Source: Eubacteriales bacterium
Lineage (GTDB): Bacteria; Bacillota; Clostridia; Lachnospirales; Lachnospiraceae
Assembly: GCA_030537135.1 (NCBI GenBank)
Contig: JAUNOP010000003.1
Span: 62,001 to 126,000 of the forward strand
DNA: 64,000 nucleotides
Reading direction: 5' to 3'
A program made the translations under genes and the position numbers. Below the pieces are notes generated by a model that ran no database searches, had not been told where the DNA came from, and saw only the letters and a program-made list of their open reading frames with translations. Of this stretch, positions 52,150 to 62,017 are shown piece by piece (within the stretch, counting starts at the first letter, position 1; every line of letters starts with the position of its first letter).

Positions 52150-52213
52150 AACGTATCAAGCAAGTAGCGAAGCGGACATTGTACCCTGTGGGTATTGCGA
52201 ATTTCCGTTTGAC
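52150..52213 (-). repeat. dispersed palindromic repeat, core copy
   Basis: A full 64-base core: AACGTATCAAGCAAGTAGCG at one end, the TACCC-tgt-GGGTA hairpin, and CCGTTTGAC at the other end. It is almost identical to the copy at 57484. It lies between the ddl terminator and murF. Confidence 0.8.
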
Positions 52214-52296
52214 CCAAGACAGACACGCCTTATTGGATGCCAACAGCGGTAGCTTCCCTTTAGGGGGGAAGACAGATAAGAGAAAGGATTAAAATT

Positions 52297-53667
52297 ATGA
52301 AAAATTTAACATTGCAGAATATAGCTGCTGCCTGCAAAGGGAAATATATTGGTCCGGCAGACGCAGCTCTTATGGAGGTATCCTCCATTACCACAGATAG
52401 CCGAAAAATAGAAAAGAACGCGCTTTTTATCCCAATTGTGGGCGAGAGAGTGGATGCGCATCGCTTTATTCCGGATGTAATGCAAAGGGGCGCCCTTGCC
52501 TGCCTGTCTGAGAGGGCGCTGGAAGACGCAGACTATCCTTATATCCTTGTGCAGTCCTCTCTTCAGGCTATCAAGGACATTGCAGAGTTCTACCTCTCCC
52601 AGCTTTCCCTGCCAGTAGTAGGAATTACAGGAAGCGTGGGCAAGACCAGTACAAAGGAGGTTATTGCCGCTGTACTTGGTCAGAAATATCATACACTTAA
52701 GACAAACGGAAATTTCAACAATGAGCTTGGATTGCCTCTTACTATTTTCCGGCTTCGAGAGGAGCATGAAATCGCTGTTCTGGAAATGGGGATTAATCAC
52801 TTTGGAGAGATGACCCGTCTTGCCAAGATTGCAAGGCCGGATACCTGTGTGATTACAAATATCGGCACCTGTCATCTGGAAAACCTTGGGGACAGAGACG
52901 GCGTTCTGAAGGCGAAAACAGAGATTTTCACCTTCCTTAAGGAGGATGCGCACATTGTTTTAAACGGCGAGGACGATAAGCTTGCCACAGTAAAGGAATA
53001 CAGGGGAATTAAGCCGATATTTTTTGGAATGACTTCGGATAAGGACGTCTATGCAGACCACATAGAGAGTCTTGGGTTAAAGGGAATGAAATGCCAGATA
53101 CATATGGGAGAGGAGGCCTTTGAGGTACATATTCCCATGCCAGGAAGACACATGGTTTTCAATGCCCTGGCAGGAGCTGCCGTAGGAAGGCTTTATGGTC
53201 TGGACGCGCAGCAGATAAAGCGCGGAATCGAGAGCCTGGAGAGTATGAGCGGACGTTTTCACATGATTGAGACAGATAAATTTCTGATTGTGGATGACTG
53301 CTATAATGCCAACCCCATGTCAATGAAGGCTTCTCTGGATGTTCTTCAGGACGGCTCAGGAAGAAGAGTGGCGATTCTCGGCGATATGGGAGAGCTTGGA
53401 GAGAGGGAGGCTGAGCTTCATGAGGAGGTTGGAGCCTATGCAGGAGGCTGCAAAATTAATAAACTCATCTGTGTGGGACCACTTTCCAGGAGAATGGCAG
53501 AAAGAGCCCGGAAGGAAAACCCGGAGCTTGAGGTGACGCACGCAGATGGCTTAGAGTGTGTGCTTCGGGAACTGCCGGAGCTTGTTCACAGGGGCGATAC
53601 CATTCTTGTAAAGGCGTCGCATTTTATGCACTTTGAAAAGGTAGTAGAGGAACTGAAGAGTCTGTAA
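52297..53667 (+). CDS. murF: UDP-N-acetylmuramoyl-tripeptide--D-alanyl-D-alanine ligase
   Basis: MurF adds D-Ala-D-Ala to the UDP-muramoyl tripeptide in the cytoplasm. The 456-residue protein has an N-terminal substrate domain (TTDSRKIEKNALFIPIVGERVDAH), the central ATPase with GITGSVGKTSTKE near 110, LEMGINHFGEMTRL near 163, TNIGTCHLENLGDRDGV near 188, and a C-terminal domain with DDCYNANPMSMKASLD near 329. AGAAAGGATT precedes the ATG. With ddl just upstream it forms a functional pair, although a terminator separates the transcripts. Confidence 0.95.
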   Translation: MKNLTLQNIAAACKGKYIGPADAALMEVSSITTDSRKIEKNALFIPIVGERVDAHRFIPDVMQRGALACLSERALEDADYPYILVQSSLQAIKDIAEFYLSQLSLPVVGITGSVGKTSTKEVIAAVLGQKYHTLKTNGNFNNELGLPLTIFRLREEHEIAVLEMGINHFGEMTRLAKIARPDTCVITNIGTCHLENLGDRDGVLKAKTEIFTFLKEDAHIVLNGEDDKLATVKEYRGIKPIFFGMTSDKDVYADHIESLGLKGMKCQIHMGEEAFEVHIPMPGRHMVFNALAGAAVGRLYGLDAQQIKRGIESLESMSGRFHMIETDKFLIVDDCYNANPMSMKASLDVLQDGSGRRVAILGDMGELGEREAELHEEVGAYAGGCKINKLICVGPLSRRMAERARKENPELEVTHADGLECVLRELPELVHRGDTILVKASHFMHFEKVVEELKSL

Positions 53668-53684
53668 TCGGACAGGAATCAAGG

Positions 53685-53724
53685 CCCTGTGTCAGATTAA
53701 GCCTTAGTCTTGTATGGCACAGGG
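53685..53724. terminator. possible shared 3' hairpin of murF and prs
   Basis: CCCTGTG (53685-53691) can pair with CACAGGG (53718-53724) around a 26-base loop that has its own short pairs. It lies between two converging genes. No clear T run is seen in either direction. Confidence 0.3.
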
Positions 53725-53799
53725 AAGTCCCCCTTCAGAGTCCTGCGCATCTGAAGAGAGGAATCGCCTGATTGGTGAAAGCATTGCAAAAAGAGCAGG

Positions 53800-54999
53800 T
53801 CAGCGTTCGTCTTTATGAGGAATTCCGGCTTTATAATTGGATACATACTTATTGATGCGGTCAATCGGATTGAGCAGATGACTGATGGATAAATCATGGT
53901 TTAAGGTATCAATAATCAGCGCAATGTATTTACTCATATCACAGGAAATATAATATGACTTTTCAAGCAGCTCTTCAGGCTGATAGACCAGATTTGTGGT
54001 GAGCAGCCTGTCAAAGGTTCCCTTCTTGTAAGCCTGGTCAAATTTCGCTAATCCATTGGTAAAAAGACCAAAGGTAGAGCAGATATAAATTCTGTTCGCC
54101 TTTTTCTCCTTGAGAAGCGCCGCAATTTCCAGCGCAGTGTCTCCGGAAGAAATCATGTCGTCAATAAGAATCATATCCTTTCCCTCTACATTGGCTCCCA
54201 GGAATTCATGCGCAGCCACAGGATGACGCCCGTTCACAAGCTTGGAATAATCCAGACGCTTATAGAACATACCCATATCCACGCCAAGCACGTTGGCAAG
54301 GTAGATGGCGCGGCTCATACTTCCGGCGTCAGGGCTGATAACCATAAGATGCTGGTTGTCAATAGTGATATCTTTCTCATGTCCGAGAAGTCCCTTGATA
54401 AACTGATAGGTAGGCTGCACAGTCTCAAAGCCGTACAGAGGAGTAGCGTTCTGGACTCTGGCGTCGTGGGCGTCAAAGGTGATAATATTTTCCACGCCCA
54501 TATTTACCAGCTCCTGAAGAGCGGTCGCGCAGTCCAGGGATTCTCTGCCGTTTCTTTTGCTTACGCGTCCCTCGTAGAGGTAGGGCATAATAACGTTCAT
54601 TCTGCGCGCCTTACCGCTCACAGCAGCAATGACTCTCTTTAAATCCTGAAAATGGTCGTCAGGAGACATCAGGTTTGTGAATTTTCCTCCGATTGGATAG
54701 GTAAGGCTGTAATTGCATACATCGACCATAAAATAGACGTCGTCTCCCCGGACAGATTCATTAATCATTCCCTTGGCTTCGCCTGAGCCAAAGCGGGGAG
54801 TCTGGGATTTGATAAGATAAGTGTCTCTCTCATAGCCCTCAAAGGCAAGGGTACTTTTGTGGACATTCTCCCGTTCCTTACGCCATTTTACAAGCCACTG
54901 GTCTACCTTGCTTCCGAGCCCGCTGCAGCTGGCAAGAGGTATAAGCCCCAGCCGCCCTACTGGAATGGTGTTTAAATCTTTGGTGTTTGACTGTCCCAT
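53800..54999 (-). CDS. prs: ribose-phosphate pyrophosphokinase
   Basis: PRPP synthase, making phosphoribosyl pyrophosphate from ribose 5-phosphate and ATP. At 399 residues it is longer than the common 310-320 form, with an N-terminal extension of about 60 residues and a longer C-terminus. Core motifs are present: MPYLYEGRVSKRNGRESLDC near 140, ITFDAHDARVQN near 172, and the PRPP-binding loop LIDDMISSGDTALE near 280. It begins two bases after the dnaC-like gene, with AGGAGG overlapping that gene's end, so it closes the dnaD-dnaC-prs operon. Confidence 0.93.
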   Translation of the reverse strand: MGQSNTKDLNTIPVGRLGLIPLASCSGLGSKVDQWLVKWRKERENVHKSTLAFEGYERDTYLIKSQTPRFGSGEAKGMINESVRGDDVYFMVDVCNYSLTYPIGGKFTNLMSPDDHFQDLKRVIAAVSGKARRMNVIMPYLYEGRVSKRNGRESLDCATALQELVNMGVENIITFDAHDARVQNATPLYGFETVQPTYQFIKGLLGHEKDITIDNQHLMVISPDAGSMSRAIYLANVLGVDMGMFYKRLDYSKLVNGRHPVAAHEFLGANVEGKDMILIDDMISSGDTALEIAALLKEKKANRIYICSTFGLFTNGLAKFDQAYKKGTFDRLLTTNLVYQPEELLEKSYYISCDMSKYIALIIDTLNHDLSISHLLNPIDRINKYVSNYKAGIPHKDER

Positions 55000-55001
55000 G
55001 A

Positions 55002-55991
55002 TTATTTTCCTCCTAAAAATAATTTTTGAATTCGAATATCTTTACCAATCAGTTTTATCATATCGTAATTGCTGGCAATTCGGGAAAAGGTTCTCTCAGA
55101 ATAAGTTTCTGAAAAACGTTCCAGGCTCAGGTTTGTGGAAATGATGGTGGATTTTTTATGGGAAAGCCTCTCATTTACACATAAAAACAGCTGCGAGGAT
55201 ATAAAAGCATTGGTAAGCTCTGTACCCAAATCGTCGATAATCAGCAAGTCGCATTGAAAAATATAATCATCTATCATATCTGCAGACACCTTCTTGGAAA
55301 AGGTGTTCTGCGCAAGCATATCAAATAAATCAAAAGCAGAGAAATAGACAACATGGGTTGCCCTGTTCAGGAGCTCATAGGCAATGCAGTGGGAGAGAAA
55401 GGTTTTGCCCACGCCTGTGTCCCCGTAGAGAAAGAGGTTCTGAAAGGATGAATTGAAATTTTCTATAAAGTCTTTGGCCTTACGGACAGCCATGGCGGCT
55501 GTCTGGCGTGCAGTCAGACCTGTTGCTTCATTTCTTATTGTATCAGAATAATAGTCCAATGAAAAGTGTGAAAAGTTCTCTTTTTTGAGGATTTCCCGAA
55601 GATTGGACTGCTTGTACAATAAATCAACAGAGGCCTGACGAAAGCATGTGCATTTTTTTCCATAAACATAACCAGTGTCCTGACATAAGGGACAATGATA
55701 CTGCATTTCCAGATAGTCCGGCGGAAATCCGGCAGAGGCAAGAAGGGCTTCTCTCTCTTCTGAGAGAAGAGAAATCTCTGCCTTCAGATCAGAAATATCA
55801 GAGGCCTTCCCTCTAAGAAGCGCTCTGGCCTTTGCGGCGCTTTTGGCAGCAACCTCCTGGTCGATTTCAGGAAGGCGCGGACAGGCAGCATAGGCTTTTT
55901 TTCTGCGCTCCTCCAGCTCATGCTGGTTTTGAAGCTGCCTGCGGCTGTATTCTCGCATAATCGTGTCGTATTGTATGTTCTGCAGAGACAT
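55002..55991 (-). CDS. DnaC/DnaI-like replicative helicase loader
   Basis: A 329-residue AAA+ ATPase of the DnaC/DnaI family that loads the replicative helicase. A helical N-terminal region (1-95) is followed by a zinc-binding element CPLCQDTGYVYGKKCTCF near 100, then Walker A LYGDTGVGKTFLSH near 188, Walker B LLIIDDLGTE near 247, sensor residues in IISTNLSLERF and an arginine finger in ERTFSRI. AAGGAGG precedes the ATG. It follows the DnaD-domain gene and precedes prs. The pair corresponds to the Bacillus dnaB-dnaI operon. Confidence 0.92.
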   Translation of the reverse strand: MSLQNIQYDTIMREYSRRQLQNQHELEERRKKAYAACPRLPEIDQEVAAKSAAKARALLRGKASDISDLKAEISLLSEEREALLASAGFPPDYLEMQYHCPLCQDTGYVYGKKCTCFRQASVDLLYKQSNLREILKKENFSHFSLDYYSDTIRNEATGLTARQTAAMAVRKAKDFIENFNSSFQNLFLYGDTGVGKTFLSHCIAYELLNRATHVVYFSAFDLFDMLAQNTFSKKVSADMIDDYIFQCDLLIIDDLGTELTNAFISSQLFLCVNERLSHKKSTIISTNLSLERFSETYSERTFSRIASNYDMIKLIGKDIRIQKLFLGGK

Positions 55992-56026
55992 AAAAAAACC
56001 TCCTTAAAAGGCAAGCGGTTATGAAG

Positions 56027-57112
56027 CTACTGATTTAAGAGCCGTTTCTCATATTCTTGGAAGTCGTAGCTCCTCTGAGGGAAGTTATTGAAACGATTGG
56101 TTTGGTTGTTCTTCCTGGAGGGCTGTGTTTTCTTTCTTTGGTGATTCAAATCCAATGTCTCAATATCAGCTATGGAGCGGACGCCTTTTTTGTACCAGTC
56201 GCTGAGAATTCGGTCTGCATACTGAATTCTGGATTGTCCGGTCTGCATAACGGTACGGGAGCAGGCCTCGGTGATGATATCCATGGAAAAGCCGTAGACA
56301 TTTCTCCAGGTGTCCATGAGGCGTATCTCCGATTCTACAGGACTTCTGCCCGTGACTCCCAGAGCCTTGAGAATCGAGTAATATTCCTGGTTAAAAAGGG
56401 AGGCTTCCTTTCGAGCATCTTCTACTGTGGAGATACCCTTTTCAGCCCAGGAAAAGGCAACCGTTTCTATGTAACGCATATTTGGGTGTCCTTTTGACAC
56501 ACAGTATTCAATGAGATATTCAATCAGGTCAGTAGAAAACTTCAGACCATCATAAAAATACAAAAGCCTGTCAATGCTGTTGGGGCTTAGAGTCGTGCCG
56601 AGATACTGCTCGGCAAGGAACAGAAGCTGCTGGATATCCTCCATTCCGGAAAGCGCCTCGCGTCTTTGCCTGCTGAGTGCAAAGCCAGAGGCTTCCTTTT
56701 CCTTCTGTTCTGCTGCACTTTCCTGCTGGGAGGGGGCAGGAATAGACGCAGTACTCACAGATTCGCAGGCAGGAGCCGCTGAAATGCTCGTGTCAGGCGC
56801 AGTCGAATCCGGCGTGGGAATAGGAAGGAGAGAGATTGCAGAAACATTTCCGTTCTCGTCAAGCTCCAAGGAGAGGAGCTTCTCTTTATCCCAATATTTT
56901 AAGCCCCTGAGAATATCTCTCTCTGTGCAGTTAAATAAATCAGCAGCCTGGGACAAGGTGAAAGAAGCCGGAACCTGGGAGAGGATTCTCAAAAGATAGA
57001 GATAAATTTTTACAAACTCTCCGTTGGCTTCCGGCATATAGTCATCAATAAATCGATAAGGCAGCAGGATGGAGTCCTGATGGCTCGATGTGCGAATCAT
57101 TATATTGCTCAT
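56027..57112 (-). CDS. DnaD-domain replication initiation protein
   Basis: A 361-residue protein with an N-terminal winged-helix region (GEFVKIYLYLLRILS and FTLSQAADLFNCTERDILRGLKYWDKEKLL, residues about 33-82). A low-complexity Ser/Ala/Pro linker (about 105-145) follows, then two DnaD C-terminal domains (about 155-225 and 235-315). Proteins of this kind remodel the origin and recruit the helicase loader, as DnaB/DnaD do in Bacillus. It is the first gene of the dnaD-dnaC-prs unit. A group of DnaA boxes lies 135-365 bases upstream and may make this operon respond to DnaA. Confidence 0.9.
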   Translation of the reverse strand: MSNIMIRTSSHQDSILLPYRFIDDYMPEANGEFVKIYLYLLRILSQVPASFTLSQAADLFNCTERDILRGLKYWDKEKLLSLELDENGNVSAISLLPIPTPDSTAPDTSISAAPACESVSTASIPAPSQQESAAEQKEKEASGFALSRQRREALSGMEDIQQLLFLAEQYLGTTLSPNSIDRLLYFYDGLKFSTDLIEYLIEYCVSKGHPNMRYIETVAFSWAEKGISTVEDARKEASLFNQEYYSILKALGVTGRSPVESEIRLMDTWRNVYGFSMDIITEACSRTVMQTGQSRIQYADRILSDWYKKGVRSIADIETLDLNHQRKKTQPSRKNNQTNRFNNFPQRSYDFQEYEKRLLNQ

Positions 57113-57246
57113 ATCGTTTCATGGTACTCCTCTTCTAAAAAGATGTATTTGCATTATAGCACAACCTTTTTGGAAAGAGAATAGGTATTTTTTACGAAAG
57201 AGGAAGGAGTTTTTCGGATATTTATGAACGGGTTTGGAAGCATGTA

Positions 57247-57476
57247 TGTGGATAAAATGGCTATTTTATGTGGAGCATTTTGGGGATAATTATGTGGATA
57301 ATGTGGATAACTTTAAAAAATATTTTTTTATTGGAAACCAAAGATGTCGAAAAAACCATATAAATAAAGAAAAAAATATAATCTAAAAGCATAAATTATG
57401 TAAATTAAGTTATACACAAAAAATCCACATATTTGGGAGGAAATGAAGGGAATAAAAATGTGGATAATGTGGATAA
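57247..57476. promoter_or_regulatory. DnaA-box cluster upstream of the helicase-loader operon
   Basis: Five exact consensus boxes (TGTGGATAA, complement TTATCCACA) lie at 57247-57255, 57293-57301, 57302-57310, 57459-57467 and 57468-57476, plus TTATACACA at 57410-57418. Two pairs are direct tandem repeats with no spacer, about 166 bases apart. The DNA between them is extremely AT-rich. No dnaA or dnaN gene is near, so this is more likely a DnaA-titrating or regulatory cluster than the chromosomal origin, but origin activity is not excluded. Confidence 0.75.
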
Positions 57477-57483
57477 CTATTTG

Positions 57484-57547
57484 AACGTATCAAACAAGTA
57501 GCGAAGCGGACATCATACCCTGTGGGTATTGCGAATATCCGCTTGAC
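57484..57547 (-). repeat. dispersed palindromic repeat, core copy
   Basis: A 64-base core with AACGTATCAAACAAGTAGCG, the TACCC-tgt-GGGTA hairpin and CCGCTTGAC. It begins seven bases after the last DnaA box. Confidence 0.8.
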
Positions 57548-57567
57548 TACCCTGTAAGCGCGGAATG

Positions 57568-57607
57568 AAAAAAAACAGCCTCCTGCTTTTGCAAGACAGG
57601 AGGCTGT
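57568..57607 (-). terminator. terminator of murC
   Basis: An 11-bp stem (57575-57585 with 57597-57607) is followed, read on the minus strand, by a run of eight T. It lies 21 bases past the murC stop. Confidence 0.85.
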
Positions 57608-57628
57608 ATGGGGTAAAACGAGTGAAAA

Positions 57629-59008
57629 TTATTTTTTCAGAAGCTCCTCTCCGACAGTAACAACATCTCCGGCGCCCATGGTAATCAGAAGCTCGCCTTC
57701 TTTGCAGTTATCGAGGAGAAACTCTTCGATCTCTGCAAAGGTGGGGAAATACTCGCAGGGAGTGCCAAGCTGCTCTATGCGCTGCCTCAGGTCTTCAGAG
57801 GAAATACCAAGATTGTCTGTTTCTCTTGCCGGGTAGATTTTGGCAAGCACCACATGGTCTGCGAGAGAGAGCGCTTCTGCAAATTCCTGCATCAGAGCCT
57901 TGGTCCGCGTGTAGGTGTGAGGCTGGAACACACACCAGGTTTTTGTGTGCGGATAATTGCGGGCAGCTGTCAGAGTAGCCTTGATTTCCGTAGGATGGTG
58001 GGCGTAGTCGTCAATGACGGTGACTCCGTGAACGCTTCCTTTGAGCTGGAAGCGGCGGTCTGTGCCTGTAAAGTCTGCGAGTCCTTTTTGGATAACCTCA
58101 CAGGAAAGTCCCAGAAGCTCGCCGGCTGCAATGGAAGCTAGGGCATTGGAGACATTGTGGATTCCAGGAACATGCAGGGTAAAGCTTCCGATATCCTCTC
58201 CTCTTCGCAGCACATGGAACGAGGCAGAGCCCTTCTCATCATAAACAATGTCAGAGGCAGTATAATCGGCGTCTCCTGAAAGTGCATAGGTGAGAACCTG
58301 GCAGGGAAGATCCTTGCAGATATCCTGATACTTTGGCGTCTCCTGATTAATGATAAGACAGCCGTCCTCTGGAAGAAGCTCTGCAAATTTGCGGAAAGAA
58401 TGGCGGATATCGTCAATATCCTTGAAAAAATCCAGATGATCGGCGTCCATATTCAGGATAATGCTGATTTTTGGAAAAAAATCCAGGAAGCTGTTGGTGT
58501 ACTCGCATGCCTCGGTGAGGAAGGTTTGAGATTTTCCGACTCGGATATTTCCGCCAATGGCAGGAAGTATGCCCCCCACGCTGATGGTTGGATCACACCC
58601 GCCTTCTAAGAGGATATGGGAAAGCATGGAGGTGGTGGTTGTCTTCCCATGGGTGCCTGCAACAGCAATGGGAACTTCATAATTTTTCATAATCTGTCCC
58701 AAGAGCTCTGCTCTGGTGAGCATGGGGATTTTTCTCTGGATGGCGCAGGCAAATTCCGGGTTATCCGGATGAATGGCTGCAGTGTAGACAATAAGCTGAA
58801 CGGAATCTTCTATATTAGAAGCCCTCTGTCCATAGTAAATTCTGGCTCCTTTTTTCTCAAGAGCCTTTGTGAGGGGGCTTTCTTTTGCATCAGAACCTGT
58901 GATTATGAAATGCTCTCTCAGGAGAATCTCGGCGAGGCCGCTCATACTGATGCCTCCAATGCCGATAAAATGAATATGTAAAGGAACTGAAAAATCAATT
59001 TTGTACAT
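57629..59008 (-). CDS. murC: UDP-N-acetylmuramate--L-alanine ligase
   Basis: MurC attaches L-Ala to UDP-MurNAc, the first amino-acid step of the peptidoglycan precursor. The 459-residue protein has the Rossmann N-domain HFIGIGGISMSGLAEIL, the ATP motif VAGTHGKTTTTSML near 110, NMDADHLDFF near 195, GIHNVSNALAS near 283, DDYAHHPTEI near 340 and a C-terminal domain with FQPHTYTRT. AAAGGAG is eight bases before the ATG at 59008; an earlier in-frame ATG at 59029 overlaps that site. It has its own terminator. Confidence 0.95.
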   Translation of the reverse strand: MYKIDFSVPLHIHFIGIGGISMSGLAEILLREHFIITGSDAKESPLTKALEKKGARIYYGQRASNIEDSVQLIVYTAAIHPDNPEFACAIQRKIPMLTRAELLGQIMKNYEVPIAVAGTHGKTTTTSMLSHILLEGGCDPTISVGGILPAIGGNIRVGKSQTFLTEACEYTNSFLDFFPKISIILNMDADHLDFFKDIDDIRHSFRKFAELLPEDGCLIINQETPKYQDICKDLPCQVLTYALSGDADYTASDIVYDEKGSASFHVLRRGEDIGSFTLHVPGIHNVSNALASIAAGELLGLSCEVIQKGLADFTGTDRRFQLKGSVHGVTVIDDYAHHPTEIKATLTAARNYPHTKTWCVFQPHTYTRTKALMQEFAEALSLADHVVLAKIYPARETDNLGISSEDLRQRIEQLGTPCEYFPTFAEIEEFLLDNCKEGELLITMGAGDVVTVGEELLKK

Positions 59009-59096
59009 GTGTTTAACTCCTTTGTACATTTTTTTATCATTATAACCCTATACGATAAAAAATAAAAGTATTTCTTTTAATACCCTTTTCATCCCA

Positions 59097-59204
59097 GTCA
59101 AGCGGAAATTCACAATACCCACAGGGTATGATGTCTGTTTTGCTGCTCGTTTATCACCAAATAACTGTTTCGTAGCTTCTCAGAAGGGACTTGCTTGATA
59201 CGTT
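59097..59204 (+). repeat. dispersed palindromic repeat, extended copy
   Basis: It starts with GTCAAGCGGAAATTC, has TACCC-aca-GGGTA, then an inserted middle (CAAATAACTGTTTCGTAG, then CTTCTCAGAAG) and ends in GCTTGATACGTT. Orientation is opposite to the copies at 52150 and 57484. Confidence 0.75.
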
Positions 59205-59417
59205 AAAAAGCATGTTGCTGTGAACGCAGGTGAAAAGTGACAAAAAGCCCTTTGCAAATCAAATATTGTATATATTATCTAAAAAATATGACTTTTTTTG
59301 ATGAAGAAACAGGAATTTTGTCAATAAAAACAAAGAAAACCATTTTTTTTGAATATCAAAATGTGTACAATAAATATAAAAATAAAGAAAAAAGATAAGA
59401 CATAATTGTAAAAACTG

Positions 59418-59446
59418 TTCACTATTCAAAAGAAGTGTGGTATAAT
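59418..59446 (+). promoter_or_regulatory. promoter of glgC-glgD
   Basis: TTCACT (59418-59423) and a perfect TATAAT (59441-59446) are 17 bases apart, giving a leader of about 75 bases before glgC. The stretch upstream (59225-59400) is very AT-rich and shows no gene. Confidence 0.65.
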
Positions 59447-59528
59447 GAAACAACGAGGAAAAATGCTATGCATTTTCCGAGTCCATATGAAAAGCATAAC
59501 TAACATAACTACAACAAGAGGTGATTGC

Positions 59529-60803
59529 ATGATTAAGAAAGAAATGATAGCCATGCTTTTAGCTGGCGGTCAGGGCAGCAGACTTGGTGTTCTGACAGAG
59601 GAAGTTGCCAAGCCTGCAGTTGCTTTTGGGGGAAAATACAGAATTATTGATTTCCCCTTAAGCAACTGCATTAATTCTGGTATTGACACAGTTGGCGTAC
59701 TTACTCAGTACCAGCCGCTTCGGTTGAATACGCATATAGGAATTGGTATTCCCTGGGATTTGGACCGAAATGAGGGCGGAGTGTCAGTGCTTCCGCCATA
59801 TGAGAAGAGTACAAACAGTGAATGGTATACAGGAACCGCAAATGCCATTTACCAGAACCTGGCTTATATGGAGCAGTATCATCCAGACTATGTGCTGATT
59901 CTCTCCGGTGATCATATTTACAAGATGGATTATGAGGTAATGCTCGATTTCCATAAAGCAAATAAGGCGGATATCACTATAGCCTGTATGCCGGTACCCA
60001 TGGAGGAAGCAAGCCGCTTTGGAATTATGGTGGCAGATGAAATGGGAAGAATCCGGGAATTTGAAGAAAAGCCTGAGCATCCAAGCAGTAATCTGGCGTC
60101 TATGGGTATTTATATTTTCAGCTGGCCAGTGCTTCGGGAAGCTCTTATTGCTCTGAAAAATCAGAACAACTGTGATTTTGGAAAGCATATTCTTCCTTAT
60201 TGCAAAAATAAGGACATGCGCCTGTTTGCCTATGAATATAACGGCTATTGGAAGGATGTGGGAACCCTTGGCTCCTATTGGGAGGCAAATATGGAACTGA
60301 TTGACATTATTCCTGAATTTAATCTTTATGAGGAATTTTGGAAAATCTACACAAAGGGAGATATTATTCCTCCGCAATATATTTCCGAGGATGCAATTGT
60401 GGACAGATGCCTGATTGGTGAAGGAACCGAGGTATATGGAGAAATTCATAATTCTGTCATCGGACCAAATGTTATTATTGGAAAGGGAGCTGTTATCAGA
60501 GATTCCATTATTATGAGAAATTCTGTGATAGGAGATGGAACAGTAATGGACAAATCCATTATTGCAGAGGATGTTGTGATCGGAAAGAATTGTGTCCTGG
60601 GATGCGGTGAGGAGCATCCCAATGTGGAAAAGCCTGCAGTATATGCTTTTGGCATTGCTACAATCGGAGAGAAATCCGTGATTCCAGACGGAGTGCAGAT
60701 CGGAAAGAACACTGCCATTTCAGGCAGGACAGAGGTATCCGATTATCCTGACGGCAAGCTTGTAAGCGGAGGCGTTATCAGAAAGGTTGGTGATGCTGTA
60801 TGA
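59529..60803 (+). CDS. glgC: glucose-1-phosphate adenylyltransferase, catalytic subunit
   Basis: GlgC makes ADP-glucose for glycogen synthesis. The 424-residue protein has the nucleotidyltransferase signature [26 protein letters not shown], the catalytic Asp region [11 protein letters not shown] near 133, [10 protein letters not shown] near 178 and a C-terminal left-handed beta-helix with hexapeptide repeats ([14 protein letters not shown]). The frame reaches upstream to 59445 but lacks family similarity there; AGAGGTGATT precedes the ATG at 59529. It overlaps glgD by four bases, so both subunits are made together. Confidence 0.95.
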   Translation: MIKKEMIAMLLAGGQGSRLGVLTEEVAKPAVAFGGKYRIIDFPLSNCINSGIDTVGVLTQYQPLRLNTHIGIGIPWDLDRNEGGVSVLPPYEKSTNSEWYTGTANAIYQNLAYMEQYHPDYVLILSGDHIYKMDYEVMLDFHKANKADITIACMPVPMEEASRFGIMVADEMGRIREFEEKPEHPSSNLASMGIYIFSWPVLREALIALKNQNNCDFGKHILPYCKNKDMRLFAYEYNGYWKDVGTLGSYWEANMELIDIIPEFNLYEEFWKIYTKGDIIPPQYISEDAIVDRCLIGEGTEVYGEIHNSVIGPNVIIGKGAVIRDSIIMRNSVIGDGTVMDKSIIAEDVVIGKNCVLGCGEEHPNVEKPAVYAFGIATIGEKSVIPDGVQIGKNTAISGRTEVSDYPDGKLVSGGVIRKVGDAV

Positions 60804-61918
60804 GAGCAATCGGAATTATTTTAGCTGGCGGCAACAATAACCGAATGAGAGAACTGTCAAACAAGAGGGCAATTGCAGCCATGCCCATAGGCGGAAGCTA
60901 TAGAAGCATAGACTTTGCGCTCAGCAACATGGCAAATTCCCATATTCAGAAGGTGGCTGTGCTCACACAGTTCAATTCTCGTTCCTTGAATGAACATTTG
61001 AGTTCTTCTAAATGGTGGGATTTTGGAAGAAAGCAGGGAGGACTTTTTGTCTTTACCCCTACTATTACAAAAGACAACAGTTTCTGGTATCAGGGAACAG
61101 CAGACGCTATTTATCAAAATCTGACCTTTCTGAGAAACAGCCATGAGCCTTATGTTGTCATTGCTTCCGGGGATGGCATCTATAAGCTGGACTATAATAA
61201 GGTGCTGGAATATCATATCCAGAAGCGTGCAGATATTACGGTTGTATGTACTACCTGCAGGCGGCAGGAAGAGGTAGAGCGCTTTGGTGTGCTGCGGATG
61301 AATGAGGACGGCCGTATCGAAGAGTTTGAGGAGAAGCCAATGGTTTCTCAGTACAACACAGTGTCAACCGGTATCTATGTGATAAGAAGGAGACAGCTCA
61401 TCGAGCTGATTGAAAAGAGCGCTCAGGAGGGCCGGCATGATTTTGTAAAGGATATTCTGATTCGCTATAAGAATCTGAAGAGAATTTATGGATATCAGAT
61501 TGACCAATATTGGAGCAATATTTCCACAGTGGAAGCTTATTACAGAACAAATATGGCCTTTTTGGACAAGAGTGTGAGAGACTACTTCTTTAAACAGGAG
61601 CCGACCATCAAGACAAAGATTGATGATCTGCCCCCTGCGAAATATAATCCAGGTGCAGAAATCAAAAATAGTCTGGTTTCCAGCGGCTGCATCATAAACG
61701 GCAGGGTAGAAAATTCCGTTTTGTTTAAGAATGTATTTGTGGGAAATAATTGTGTAATCAAGAACTCTATTATCTTAAATGATGTGTATTTGGGCGATAA
61801 TACTTATATTGAGAACTGCATTGTGGAGAGCAGGGACACGATTCGAGCGAATTCTCATCATTGCGGAGAAAGTGAAATTAAAATTGTTGTGGAGAAGAAC
61901 GAACGCTACGTTTTATAG
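60800..61918 (+). CDS. glgD: glucose-1-phosphate adenylyltransferase, GlgD subunit
   Basis: A 372-residue GlgD, the partner of GlgC in Firmicutes, where it modulates the mixed enzyme and is poorly active by itself. The N-terminal loop is changed to [25 protein letters not shown], losing the KPA of GlgC. The GlgC Asp region is replaced by [11 protein letters not shown], and the C-terminal beta-helix is shorter. It starts by ATGA overlap with the glgC stop. The third glycogen gene in the window, glgB, is elsewhere. Confidence 0.94.
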   Translation: MRAIGIILAGGNNNRMRELSNKRAIAAMPIGGSYRSIDFALSNMANSHIQKVAVLTQFNSRSLNEHLSSSKWWDFGRKQGGLFVFTPTITKDNSFWYQGTADAIYQNLTFLRNSHEPYVVIASGDGIYKLDYNKVLEYHIQKRADITVVCTTCRRQEEVERFGVLRMNEDGRIEEFEEKPMVSQYNTVSTGIYVIRRRQLIELIEKSAQEGRHDFVKDILIRYKNLKRIYGYQIDQYWSNISTVEAYYRTNMAFLDKSVRDYFFKQEPTIKTKIDDLPPAKYNPGAEIKNSLVSSGCIINGRVENSVLFKNVFVGNNCVIKNSIILNDVYLGDNTYIENCIVESRDTIRANSHHCGESEIKIVVEKNERYVL

Positions 61919-62017
61919 GTATTGGATAATGCCTGCTTAGCGTCAGGTCTGGAGAAGCTGTGCAGAGGGCAGGAATTTGGGGTTTGAACGTAGCAGAGAA
62001 AGGGAAAGGGGCAGCAT

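Noticed and set aside
57120..57620. The chromosomal replication origin.
   Set aside because: DnaA boxes are many, but dnaA, dnaN and the usual origin neighbours are absent; kept as a regulatory cluster instead.
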